Source: Microtetraspora glauca (GTDB taxonomy: Bacteria > Actinomycetota > Actinomycetes > Streptomycetales > Streptomycetaceae). Taken from it: DNA of 64,000 nt. Each line of letters opens with the position of its first letter. The stretch's first letter is position 1. Below the pieces are notes generated by a model. The model was not told the DNA's origin, ran no database searches, and saw nothing but the letters and a program-made list of their open reading frames with translations. The translations under genes and the position numbers were made by a program. Shown here piece by piece: positions 17,400 through 27,002 of this stretch. The stretch covers positions 1 to 64,000 of the forward strand of contig JOFO01000022.1 in the NCBI GenBank assembly GCA_000721275.1, read 5' to 3'.

Positions 17400-18599
17400 G
17401 TGAACGTGCTGGACATCCTGCTGCTGCTCGCGGCCGTGTGGTTCGCGATCATCGGCTACCGCCAGGGCTTCGTCGTCGGCATCCTCTCGGTGATCGGATT
17501 CCTCGGCGGCGGACTCGCCGCCATGTGGCTGCTGCCGATCCTCTGGGACCGGCTCACCGACCACAGCGAGATCACCACCACCGTCACGGTGATCTTCGTG
17601 ATGGCGGTCATCGTCTCCGCCTCCGTCGGCCAGGCGCTCACCACCCACCTCGGCAACAAGCTCCGCCGCCACATCACCTGGTCGCCGGCCCGCGCCCTCG
17701 ACGCCACCGGCGGCGCGCTGGTCAACGTCGTCGCCATGCTCCTCGTGGCCTGGCTGATCGGCTCGGCGCTGGCCGGCACCTCGCTGCCGACCCTCGGCAA
17801 GGAGGTGCGCGGCTCCAAGGTGCTCCAGGGCGTCACCGAGGCGATGCCCGACTGGGCCGACGAGTGGTTCGGCAACTTCACCGCCACCCTGGCCCGCAGC
17901 GGCTTCCCGCAGGTCTTCAGCCCGTTCGCCAACGAGCCCATCACCGAGGTGCTGCCCCCGGACCCGGCGCTCGCCGGCAGCCCCGTCGCCACCCTCGCGC
18001 AGCGCTCCATCGTCAAGGTCGTCGGCACCGCCCCGAGCTGCGGCAAGGTCCTGGAGGGCACCGGCTTCGTCTTCGCCGAGCGCCGCGTGATGACCAACGC
18101 GCACGTGGTCGGCGGCGTCGACGAGCCCACCGTGCAGATCGGCGGCGAGGGCCGGCTGTACGACGCCAAGGTCGTCCTCTACGACTGGCAGCGCGACATC
18201 GCCGTCCTCGACGTGCCGGACCTCAAGGCCACCCCGCTGCGCTTCACCGGGGAGGAGGCCCGCAGCGGCGACGACGCCATCGTCGCCGGCTTCCCCGAGA
18301 ACGGTTCGTACGACGTCCGCTCCGCCCGCGTCCGCGGCCGGATCACCGCCGACGGCCCCGACATCTACCACCGGGGCGACGTGCGCAGGGAGGTGTACTC
18401 GCTGTACACGACGGTCCGCCAGGGCAACTCCGGCGGCCCGCTCCTCACCGAGGACGGCACCGTCTCGGGCGTCATCTTCGCCCGCTCCCGCGACGACGCG
18501 CAGACCGGCTACGCGCTGACGGTCGAGGAGATCCGCGAGGACATCGAGCTCGGCCGGACCGCCGGGCAGCAGGTGGACACCCAGGGCTGCGCCCTCTGA
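17400..18599 (+). CDS. MarP-like membrane serine protease (CvpA domain plus trypsin fold)
   Basis: 399-residue protein with a CvpA-like membrane domain followed by an extracytoplasmic trypsin-like protease. Four hydrophobic segments lie at about 3-20, 25-47, 62-85 and 102-125. The protease domain from about 190 shows the triad: His in MTNAHVVGG near 235, Asp in QRDIAVLD near 266 and Ser in QGNSGGPL near 343. Two cysteines (one in PSCGKVLEG, one near the end in QGCAL) may form the activating disulfide described for mycobacterial MarP, a protease needed for acid and oxidative stress resistance. Start GTG 17400. Confidence 0.93.
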   Translation: MNVLDILLLLAAVWFAIIGYRQGFVVGILSVIGFLGGGLAAMWLLPILWDRLTDHSEITTTVTVIFVMAVIVSASVGQALTTHLGNKLRRHITWSPARALDATGGALVNVVAMLLVAWLIGSALAGTSLPTLGKEVRGSKVLQGVTEAMPDWADEWFGNFTATLARSGFPQVFSPFANEPITEVLPPDPALAGSPVATLAQRSIVKVVGTAPSCGKVLEGTGFVFAERRVMTNAHVVGGVDEPTVQIGGEGRLYDAKVVLYDWQRDIAVLDVPDLKATPLRFTGEEARSGDDAIVAGFPENGSYDVRSARVRGRITADGPDIYHRGDVRREVYSLYTTVRQGNSGGPLLTEDGTVSGVIFARSRDDAQTGYALTVEEIREDIELGRTAGQQVDTQGCAL

Positions 18600-18629
18600 G
18601 CCCGCCGCGCGGGCCCGTCCCCATCCTGC

Positions 18630-18821
18630 CTAGGCGGTGTCGCGGGGATGGCGGAGCCGGGCCGACACCCAGCGGGCGCGCCGCCTGAGGATGCGTGAGA
18701 TCCCGACCTGCCCGCCGGGAGCGCGGCCCTCGTCCGGCGGGCCTCCCCGCTCGCGGGAGCCCGGCCCGGAGGCGGAGCGGCGGTCGCGTGCCGTGTCACC
18801 GTAGTCGTGCGTCCAGCCCAT
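18630..18821 (-). CDS. Small basic protein, unknown
   Basis: 63-codon frame MGWTHDYGDTARD... ending in ARLRHPRDTA. I recognise no domain; it is rich in Arg and Gly and has no membrane segment. About nine in ten third codon positions are G or C, which matches real genes here and supports coding, but no clear ribosome binding site precedes ATG 18821. It lies alone in the 363-bp gap between the convergent MarP-like and hydrolase genes, apart from which I see nothing in 18822-18962 but GC-rich sequence. Confidence 0.5.
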   Translation of the reverse strand: MGWTHDYGDTARDRRSASGPGSRERGGPPDEGRAPGGQVGISRILRRRARWVSARLRHPRDTA

Positions 18822-18962
18822 ACCGGGACGTCTGCCCGGGGGCCGGGCCCGGTAACCGCTCAGGGGCCCGCCAATCGGAGTATGCGCGGGGCAAGGGACG
18901 TTCGACGCACGCCCGTACGGGGGCGTGCGGGGCGGTGCGGGCCGGAGGCCGTACCGGACCCG

Positions 18963-19898
18963 TCAGCGGTCGGGCTCGGGGTCCTTCAGCCAGTTCACCA
19001 GTTCCGTGGTGAAGGCGACCGGGTCCTCCTCGTGCGGGAAGTGCCCGAGGCCGTCGAAGAGCCGCCAGCGGTACGGGGCTTCCACGTACTCGCCCGAACC
19101 GGCCGCGCTGCGGGTGCGCATGACGGGGTCCAGCGAGCCGTGCAGGTGCAGCGTCGGCACCCGGACCGGCCGCTTCATGCGCCGGTTGAACTGGATGCCG
19201 TCGGGGCGGGCCAGCGAGCGGACCAGCCAGCGGTACGGCTCGATCGAGCAGTGCGCCGTCGACGGGACGAGCATCGCCCGCCGGTACGCCTCTACCGCGT
19301 CGTCGTCGGCCGGGCGCGGCCCAGACCAGTCCTGGATCAGACGCCCCACCAGTTCGGCGTCGTCGGCGACCAGCTGACGCTCCGGCAGCCATGGCCGCTG
19401 GAACCCCCAGATGTGGGAGCCGGCCCGGGACTGCGCGAAGTCGGAGAGCATCGCCGAACGCCAGCGGCGCGGGTGCGGCATCGAGGAGACGGCCAGCCGG
19501 CGGACCAGCTTGGGCCGCATCACGGCGGCCGTCCAGGCGAGGTAGCCGCCCAGGTCGTGGCCGACGAGCGCGGCGTCCGGCTCGCCGAGCGAGCGGACCA
19601 CCCCGGTGATGTCGAGGGCCAGGTTGGCGGGGTCGTAACCGCGGGGGGTGCGGTCGCTGCCGCCGACCCCGCGCAGGTCCATCGCGACCGCCCGGAAGCC
19701 GGCCTCGGCGAGCGCCGGCAGCTGGTGGCGCCAGGTCCACCAGAACTGCGGGAAGCCGTGCAGCAGCAGCACGAGGGGGCCGTCGCCCATCTCGGCGATG
19801 TGGAAGCGGGCGCCGTTGGCCGCGACGTCACGGTGGGTCCACGGACCGTCGAGGCGTACGGGCCCGCCGCCGGGGGTGCTGCTCTCGGGGAGGGTCAT
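18963..19898 (-). CDS. Epoxide hydrolase-like alpha/beta hydrolase
   Basis: 311-residue alpha/beta hydrolase of the epoxide hydrolase/haloalkane dehalogenase branch. The oxyanion region reads LLHGFPQFWWTW near 48, the nucleophile elbow is VGHDLGGYLAW with Asp (not Ser) near 120, the acid lies in HGSLDPV near 260, and the catalytic His in GLGHFPHEE near 290. The Asp nucleophile argues for epoxide or halide substrates rather than esters. ATG 19898 overlaps the stop of the holin-like gene as ATGA, so they are coupled. Recalled counterpart: EphE (Rv3670) in the same neighbourhood. Confidence 0.9.
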   Translation of the reverse strand: MTLPESSTPGGGPVRLDGPWTHRDVAANGARFHIAEMGDGPLVLLLHGFPQFWWTWRHQLPALAEAGFRAVAMDLRGVGGSDRTPRGYDPANLALDITGVVRSLGEPDAALVGHDLGGYLAWTAAVMRPKLVRRLAVSSMPHPRRWRSAMLSDFAQSRAGSHIWGFQRPWLPERQLVADDAELVGRLIQDWSGPRPADDDAVEAYRRAMLVPSTAHCSIEPYRWLVRSLARPDGIQFNRRMKRPVRVPTLHLHGSLDPVMRTRSAAGSGEYVEAPYRWRLFDGLGHFPHEEDPVAFTTELVNWLKDPEPDR

Positions 19899-20392
19899 AC
19901 GGACGAGCGTGCCACAGACTGGGCCTTGGCCATCGTCACCTCGGCGGCGGGGACACCCTCGGGGCGCGGGTGCGGCTTCACGTTCTGCATGATCGCGGCG
20001 GTCTGCTTGGCCGACGCGATGGTCCTCCGCGGCGGCTTCACCTTCTTGAACTTCCGCATCGCGATCAGGCCCAGGAGACCGGCGACGATCACGTTGAACG
20101 CGAAGGACAGCAGGAAGCACCAGACGAGGTTCCAGCCGCCGTTGCCGTTGTGCCCGCCGGTCCACGTGTTGATGGCGTACGCGAGCGCGAAGCTCAGCAT
20201 CGGCAGCGAGAACAGCAGCACGACGGCGGCGGCGATCGCCGCGCCGCTGCCGATCGCGCCGCGCTTCACGTCCTGCCGGAGCTCGGCCTTGGCCAGGGCG
20301 ATCTCGTCGTGCACCAGTGCGGACATCTCGGCGGTCGCCGAGGCGACCAGCTGGCCGAGGCTGCGCTCGGTTCCGTCGAACGGGTCGCTCAT
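19895..20392 (-). CDS. Phage holin superfamily (DUF1469-like) membrane protein
   Basis: 165-residue membrane protein. An amphipathic N-terminal helix with LGQLVASATAEMSALVHDEIALAKAEL is the hallmark of the actinobacterial holin-like/DUF1469 family; two membrane segments follow at about 50-73 and 90-113, then a basic KFKKVKPPRR stretch and a polar tail. No lysin or other phage gene is near, so a role in host cell lysis is not suggested; the family is chromosomal and of unknown function. Coupled to the epoxide hydrolase-like gene by an ATGA overlap. Confidence 0.85.
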   Translation of the reverse strand: MSDPFDGTERSLGQLVASATAEMSALVHDEIALAKAELRQDVKRGAIGSGAAIAAAVVLLFSLPMLSFALAYAINTWTGGHNGNGGWNLVWCFLLSFAFNVIVAGLLGLIAMRKFKKVKPPRRTIASAKQTAAIMQNVKPHPRPEGVPAAEVTMAKAQSVARSSV

Positions 20393-20446
20393 CGCTCTCC
20401 CTCTCCTCTTGTACGGTCCGAGACTCTTTGTACGGTCCGCCTCAGA

Positions 20447-21829
20447 TCATGCCGGACGGTCGGCCCCGTCGCGCGGTGCCCCCGCCAGTCGGGCGCGCTC
20501 CCGGTGCTCTGCGGCCTTCCGCTCCAGGATCTCGGCCATCCGCAGGTGGTACGCCTCGGTGCCCTCCTCGTACACGTCCGGGATGCCGTCCTCGTCCTCG
20601 TCCCGCTCCTCGTCGGCGACCAGCAGCAGGTACTTCCGGACGCGCAGCTTGAGCAGGAGCGAGGCGCAGGCGGCGGCGATCAGCGAGCCCATGAGGACCG
20701 CCGCCTTCACCTCGTCGGTGAGGGCCGCGTCGCCCTCGAAGGCGAGTTCGCCGATGAGGAGCGAGACGGTGAAGCCGATGCCCGCGAGGGTGGCGACGGC
20801 GAACACGTCCGGCCAGGACAGCTGGGGGTTGAGCGCCGCCCTGGTGAAACGGGCGGCGAGCCAGGTGCCGCCGAAGATGCCGACGGCCTTGCCGACGACC
20901 AGGCCGAGGACGACACCGAGGGTGACGGGCTGGGTGAAGACGTCGCGGAGCGCTTCGCCGGACAGGGTGACGCCGGCGGAGAAGAGCGCGAAGAGGGGGA
21001 CGGCGAGGCCGGCGGAGAGCGGCCGGACCAGGTGCTCGATGTGCTCGCCGGGGGAGTGCTCCTCGCCGTCGCGGGTGGTGCAGCGGAGCATCAGGCCCAT
21101 GGCGACGCCGGCGATCGTGGCGTGGACGCCGCTGTTGTACATCAGGGCCCAGATCACCAGCGCCAGCGGCACGTACACGTACCAGCCGCGGACCTCCTTG
21201 CGGAGCAGGAACCAGAAGAGGGCGAGGCCGGCGAGGGCGCCGCCGAGGGCGGCGAAGTTCAGGTCGCTGGTGAAGAAGACCGCGATGATCAGGATCGCGA
21301 AGAGGTCGTCGACGACGGCGAGGGTGAGGAGGAAGGCGCGCAGGGCGGACGGGAGCGAGGTGCCGATGACGGCGAGGACGGCGAGCGCGAAGGCGATGTC
21401 GGTGGCGGTGGGCACGGCCCAGCCGTCCATGGTGCCGCCGCCGACGGCGTTGACCGCGACGTAGACGAGAGCCGGGGTGGCCATGCCGCAGATCGCCGCG
21501 ATGACGGGGAGCGCGGCGGCCTTCGGGTCGCGCAGCTCGCCGGCGACCAGCTCGCGCTTGAGCTCGATGCCGGCGACGAAGAAGAAGACCGCCAGCAGGC
21601 CGTCGGCCGCCCAGTGCGCTATCGACAGGTCGAGGCCGAGGGAGGCGGGTCCGAGGTGGAAGCCGGAGACCGCGTCGTAGCTGCCGGGCAGCACGTTCGC
21701 CCAGATGAGCGCGGTGACGGCGGCGACGAGCAGCAGGACGCCGCCGACGGTCTCGGTGCGCAGGGCGTCGGTGACGTGGCGGCGCTCGGGGAGCGAGAGC
21801 CTGCCGAGGAACGAGCGGTCGGTGGACAC
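20447..21829 (-). CDS. nhaA: Na+/H+ antiporter NhaA
   Basis: 460-residue NhaA-type sodium/proton antiporter with about 12 helices. Key motifs are VFFFVAGIELKRE near 78 and, in the assembly region, VPTATDIAFALAVL near 127-140 and LTLAVVDDLFAILIIA near 158-173, where the pair VDD carries the two ion-binding aspartates. The C-terminal cytoplasmic tail is acidic (DEERDEDEDG). Start GTG 21829 follows GGAGG by about seven bases. The upstream gap to 22018 is promoter-like and unusually A/T-rich (a GGTAAAGTAAAG stretch near 21925 on the minus strand). Just past the stop, TTGTACGGTCCG is repeated twice (20409-20440). Confidence 0.93.
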   Translation of the reverse strand: MSTDRSFLGRLSLPERRHVTDALRTETVGGVLLLVAAVTALIWANVLPGSYDAVSGFHLGPASLGLDLSIAHWAADGLLAVFFFVAGIELKRELVAGELRDPKAAALPVIAAICGMATPALVYVAVNAVGGGTMDGWAVPTATDIAFALAVLAVIGTSLPSALRAFLLTLAVVDDLFAILIIAVFFTSDLNFAALGGALAGLALFWFLLRKEVRGWYVYVPLALVIWALMYNSGVHATIAGVAMGLMLRCTTRDGEEHSPGEHIEHLVRPLSAGLAVPLFALFSAGVTLSGEALRDVFTQPVTLGVVLGLVVGKAVGIFGGTWLAARFTRAALNPQLSWPDVFAVATLAGIGFTVSLLIGELAFEGDAALTDEVKAAVLMGSLIAAACASLLLKLRVRKYLLLVADEERDEDEDGIPDVYEEGTEAYHLRMAEILERKAAEHRERARLAGAPRDGADRPA

Positions 21830-22018
21830 GAGGAGCCTCCGGTCGGGTGGGCAGCACTGAGCACATGCCGACCAGACTTCCCGGCGCACCTAGGTCTTTC
21901 TGTCGCGTTCCTGACGCGTTCTTTACTTTACCTAACGAGCCCGAGGTGTGTCCGGCGAGGATCACTTTAGGAAGATATGCGACTTTCGGCGCGGCGGCAG
22001 GGGGGCGGGGGGTGGACG

Positions 22019-22058
22019 CGGAAAGGCCCGCCCCGGGGTGTCGGGGCGGGCCTTTCCG
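22019..22058 (-). terminator. Terminator downstream of acsA
   Basis: A 17-bp perfect stem (CGGAAAGGCCCGCCCCG with its complement at 22042-22058) around a six-base loop. It lies 17 bp beyond the acsA stop. Confidence 0.93.
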
Positions 22059-22074
22059 TGCGGTCGTGGTGTCG

Positions 22075-24030
<1,956 letters not shown>

Positions 24031-24123
24031 GACATCTCCCTTTCCCAGGGCGTCCTCTGTGCGTATGTGTCCCGCGTCATAGCTCATCAGCCCGATGCCC
24101 CGGGTGACAAGAGCCTCCGGGCA

Positions 24124-24139
24124 ATTGGTTTAGACCTGT
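24124..24139. promoter_or_regulatory. DasR-like (dre) operator upstream of acsA
   Basis: ATTGGTTTAGACCTGT matches 12 of 16 positions of the DasR consensus as I recall it (AGTGGTCTAGACCACT), including the central TAGACC. It lies between the terminator of the SulP gene and acsA, about 95 bp before the acsA start. I recall that DasR directly represses acsA in Saccharopolyspora erythraea, which fits. Confidence 0.45.
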
Positions 24140-24155
24140 GAGCGTCTTGACGGCG

Positions 24156-24193
24156 GTGGCCCCTTCGTCCCGAGCGGAGGGAGAAGGGGCCAC
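24156..24193 (-). terminator. Terminator of the SulP-carbonic anhydrase gene
   Basis: 11-bp perfect stem GTGGCCCCTTC/GAAGGGGCCAC (24156-24166 and 24183-24193), 30 bp beyond the stop and just before the acsA promoter region. Confidence 0.85.
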
Positions 24194-24223
24194 ACACTCT
24201 CACGGAGGCGGTCCGGGAAAGGT

Positions 24224-26752
24224 TCAGGACGCGCGGGCGGCCAGGGCAGCCGGCGGGACGCCGTGGAAGACGGCGTCGTACCCGCGCCCCTCGTCCGCGT
24301 CGGACAGCAGGTACGCCTGCGCCTCTCCCACGTGGAAGTACATCCCCTGCAGGGTGAGGCTGCCGTCGGCGAGCCGCCGCGCCACCGACTCGTACGCCCG
24401 CAGGTGCTCCAGCTGCTGGACGACGTTGGTGAGGCACAGCTGCTCCACCGCGTCCGCCGGGAGCCGTCCGGAGATCCGCGCCCACGCGTGCCGGCGGCTC
24501 GCCATCCGCTCCAGGCTCGGTCTGCCGTGCCGCAGCCAGCGGTGCAGCGGGGTCGCCGGCGCGTCGGGGGCGGCGCCGAGCAGCGCCTGCATGGCGCCGC
24601 AGCCGGAGTGGCCGCAGACGGTGATCGACTGCACCCGGAGCACGTCCACGGCGTACTCGATCGCCGCCGCCACCGAGTCGTCCCCGCTCTCCTCGCCGGG
24701 CAGCGGCACCAGATTGCCCACGTTGCGCACGGTGAAGAGGTCGCCGGGGCCGCTCGACGTGATCATGCTGGTGACCAGCCGGGAGTCGGCGCAGGTGAGG
24801 AAGAGCTGCGACGGGCTCTGGCCCTCCCGGGCCAGCCGGGCCAGCTCGTCCCGGACCAGCGGCGCGGTGTTCCGCTGGAACTTGCCGATGCCGTGAGCCA
24901 GCTGATGCCCCGTCGGGCGCTGCGGCTCCTCCGCCGCCGGGGCGGCGGGTTCGGTGGCCGCGGGGTCCGCGGCGGCCGGGGTGGGCTGCGGCGCGGGCAG
25001 CTCGGCGCACCGGTGGTTGTGCCACGGCGTCCAGGGCCGGCAGCAGGCGTCCTCCGGACCCGGGTGGGCCGCGGCGCGCGCCTTCGCGGCATGGCCCGTA
25101 CCGGGGCCGCCGGACTCCGTGGCGGGGGCGGAGTCGCGGTCCGACGGGTGGTCCGAGTCGGGGTCGGCGTCCGGCTCGGGGGCGGAAGGGGCGGAGGAGC
25201 CGGAGGAGCCGGAGGAGCCGGTGATACGGCCGCCGGTGGGGCCGGTCAGCTCGACCGTGCCGCCGTGCGCCAGATGGCCGGAGGCCCAGTCGTTCAGCGT
25301 CTCGTACGCGGCGTGGTCCATGAAGGAGCCGTCCAGCTCCACGGTCACGTCCGTGCCCCGGGGGATCTGGTGCAGCGCCCGGCTCAGCCGCGGCACCGCG
25401 AGGAAGGTCAGCTGGCCGCGCACCCGCAGCAGCGGGCGCTCGTCCCGGTCCTCCCGGGTGATCCGGGTGCGGGTCAGCCGGTGCAGCGCGACCGCGACCG
25501 CGACGGCGATGCCGAGGGCGACGCCCTCCAGCAGGCCCACCAGGACGACGCCGGTCAGCGTCACCGCGTACACGACGACCTCGCGGTGCCGGGTGACGGT
25601 ACGGATGTGGGTGATGCTCACCATCTGGATGCCGACCACCATGACCAGCGCGGCCAGCGCGGCCAGCGGGATCAGGTCGATGGCGGGCACCAGCAGCAGC
25701 GCGGCCAGCACGATCCACAGGCCGTGCAGCATGGTGGAGGCCCGGCTGACCGCACCCGCCGACACGTTGGCGACACTGCGGACCGCGACCCCGGCGACCG
25801 GGAGGCCGCCGAGCGCCCCGGAGACCATGTTGGCCGCGCCCTGGCCGGCCAGTTCGCGGTCGAGGTCGGAGCGGGGGACGCCCGCGCCGCGGTCCGGGCG
25901 GGCGGCGACGAGCCGGTCGACGGCGACGGCGGAGAGCAGCGACTGGACGCTGGTGACCAGGGTGATGGTCAGGACGCCGGCGGCGATGCCGAGGACCGGC
26001 CCCTCCGGCAGTCCGGGCAGCGCGTGGCTGCTCCAGGACGGCAGGTCGACGCGGGGCACGGAGAGCCCGGCGGCCACCGCGAGCACGGTCGCGCCGCCGA
26101 CGGCGATCAGCGCGGCCGGCGCCTTCCGGGCCAGCGCGCCCACGCGGCCCGGCAGCCGGGGCCAGCCGAGCAGGACGACGATGGTGAACCCGCTGATGGC
26201 GAGCGAGGCCGGGCCGACGTCCGCCAACTGGGCGGGCAGCCCGAGGGCGTTGGCCACCGGGGAACTCTGCGGGGTGCCGCCGAGGACGATGTGCAGCTGC
26301 GCCAGGGCGATGGTGACGCCGATGCCGGCCACCATGCCGTGCACGATCGCGGGCGACACCATGAGTGCCGAGCGGGCCACTCTCAGCGCGGACAGGGCCA
26401 GTTGGGAGAGTCCGGCGAGGACCGTGATGGCGCAGGTGGTGCGCCAGCCGTACCGCTGGATCAGCTCGGCGGTGACGACGGTGAGGCCGGCGGCGGGTCC
26501 GCTCACCTGGAGCGGGGAACCGCCGAAGCGGCCGGCGACCAGACCGCCGACGGCGGCGGCGACCAGGCCGGCCTGGAGCGGGGCTCCGGTGGCGAGGGCG
26601 ATGCCGAGCGAGAGCGGCAGCGCGATCAGGAAGACGGCGATCGACGCGGAGACGTCCGCGCCGGCGGGACGGAAGCGGCGACCGCCGGGCGGGCTGTGGG
26701 GCCGCTGGACGCGGGGCCGGTTGGTGGTGCGGGCAGGGGTGCAGAGGGTCAT
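24224..26752 (-). CDS. SulP anion transporter fused to beta-carbonic anhydrase
   Basis: 842-residue fusion. Residues about 30-410 form a SulP membrane domain with many helices (starts ADVSASIAVFLIALPLSLG; QVSGPAAGLTVV near 82). A STAS domain follows at about 430-500 (DVTVELDGSFMDHAAYETL). A disordered Ser/Asp/Pro/Ala linker covers about 505-615. The C-terminus is a beta-carbonic anhydrase: zinc ligands in LTCADSR near 651 and CGHSGCGAMQ near 711 (Cys, His, Cys), with the Asp-Arg dyad in ADSR. The natural inference is bicarbonate transport coupled to CO2/HCO3- interconversion. Start ATG 26752 follows GGAGGAG. Confidence 0.93.
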   Translation of the reverse strand: MTLCTPARTTNRPRVQRPHSPPGGRRFRPAGADVSASIAVFLIALPLSLGIALATGAPLQAGLVAAAVGGLVAGRFGGSPLQVSGPAAGLTVVTAELIQRYGWRTTCAITVLAGLSQLALSALRVARSALMVSPAIVHGMVAGIGVTIALAQLHIVLGGTPQSSPVANALGLPAQLADVGPASLAISGFTIVVLLGWPRLPGRVGALARKAPAALIAVGGATVLAVAAGLSVPRVDLPSWSSHALPGLPEGPVLGIAAGVLTITLVTSVQSLLSAVAVDRLVAARPDRGAGVPRSDLDRELAGQGAANMVSGALGGLPVAGVAVRSVANVSAGAVSRASTMLHGLWIVLAALLLVPAIDLIPLAALAALVMVVGIQMVSITHIRTVTRHREVVVYAVTLTGVVLVGLLEGVALGIAVAVAVALHRLTRTRITREDRDERPLLRVRGQLTFLAVPRLSRALHQIPRGTDVTVELDGSFMDHAAYETLNDWASGHLAHGGTVELTGPTGGRITGSSGSSGSSAPSAPEPDADPDSDHPSDRDSAPATESGGPGTGHAAKARAAAHPGPEDACCRPWTPWHNHRCAELPAPQPTPAAADPAATEPAAPAAEEPQRPTGHQLAHGIGKFQRNTAPLVRDELARLAREGQSPSQLFLTCADSRLVTSMITSSGPGDLFTVRNVGNLVPLPGEESGDDSVAAAIEYAVDVLRVQSITVCGHSGCGAMQALLGAAPDAPATPLHRWLRHGRPSLERMASRRHAWARISGRLPADAVEQLCLTNVVQQLEHLRAYESVARRLADGSLTLQGMYFHVGEAQAYLLSDADEGRGYDAVFHGVPPAALAARAS

Positions 26753-26789
26753 CCGGTCTCCTCCGGGGCCGAACGGGTACCTCAACTCT

Positions 26790-26873
26790 GAGTAAACGAA
26801 TCGTAATGGAGAGTAAAGACTCCGGCATTATTTTCGGGGCAAACAGGGCAATGGTTCACCGATTCCGGTGAAC
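26790..26873. promoter_or_regulatory. Direct and inverted repeats in a divergent promoter region
   Basis: The 250-bp gap between the divergent SulP-CA and deacetylase genes holds GAGTAAA at 26790-26796 and again at 26811-26817 (21 bp apart, two helical turns, same face) and a palindrome GTTCACCG-ATTC-CGGTGAAC at 26854-26873. The stretch 26780-26840 is clearly more A/T-rich than its surroundings. This looks like a regulated promoter; no regulator is identified. Confidence 0.5.
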
Positions 26874-27002
26874 GGACGGCGCCCCGCCGCTTGTCGTTTC
26901 ATCGTTCCGGCCGCTCCGGTGCGAGGTTGACGCCGCTCGGTCGTCCGGCGGAGAACCCCGCCGATCCCCCCGCCGAAGCCCGTCGGAGAAGAGAGGTGGC
27001 GG

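Noticed and set aside
19895-20392. Prophage remnant, because of the holin-like protein
   Set aside because: No other phage gene nearby, normal composition, and the family is chromosomal in actinobacteria.
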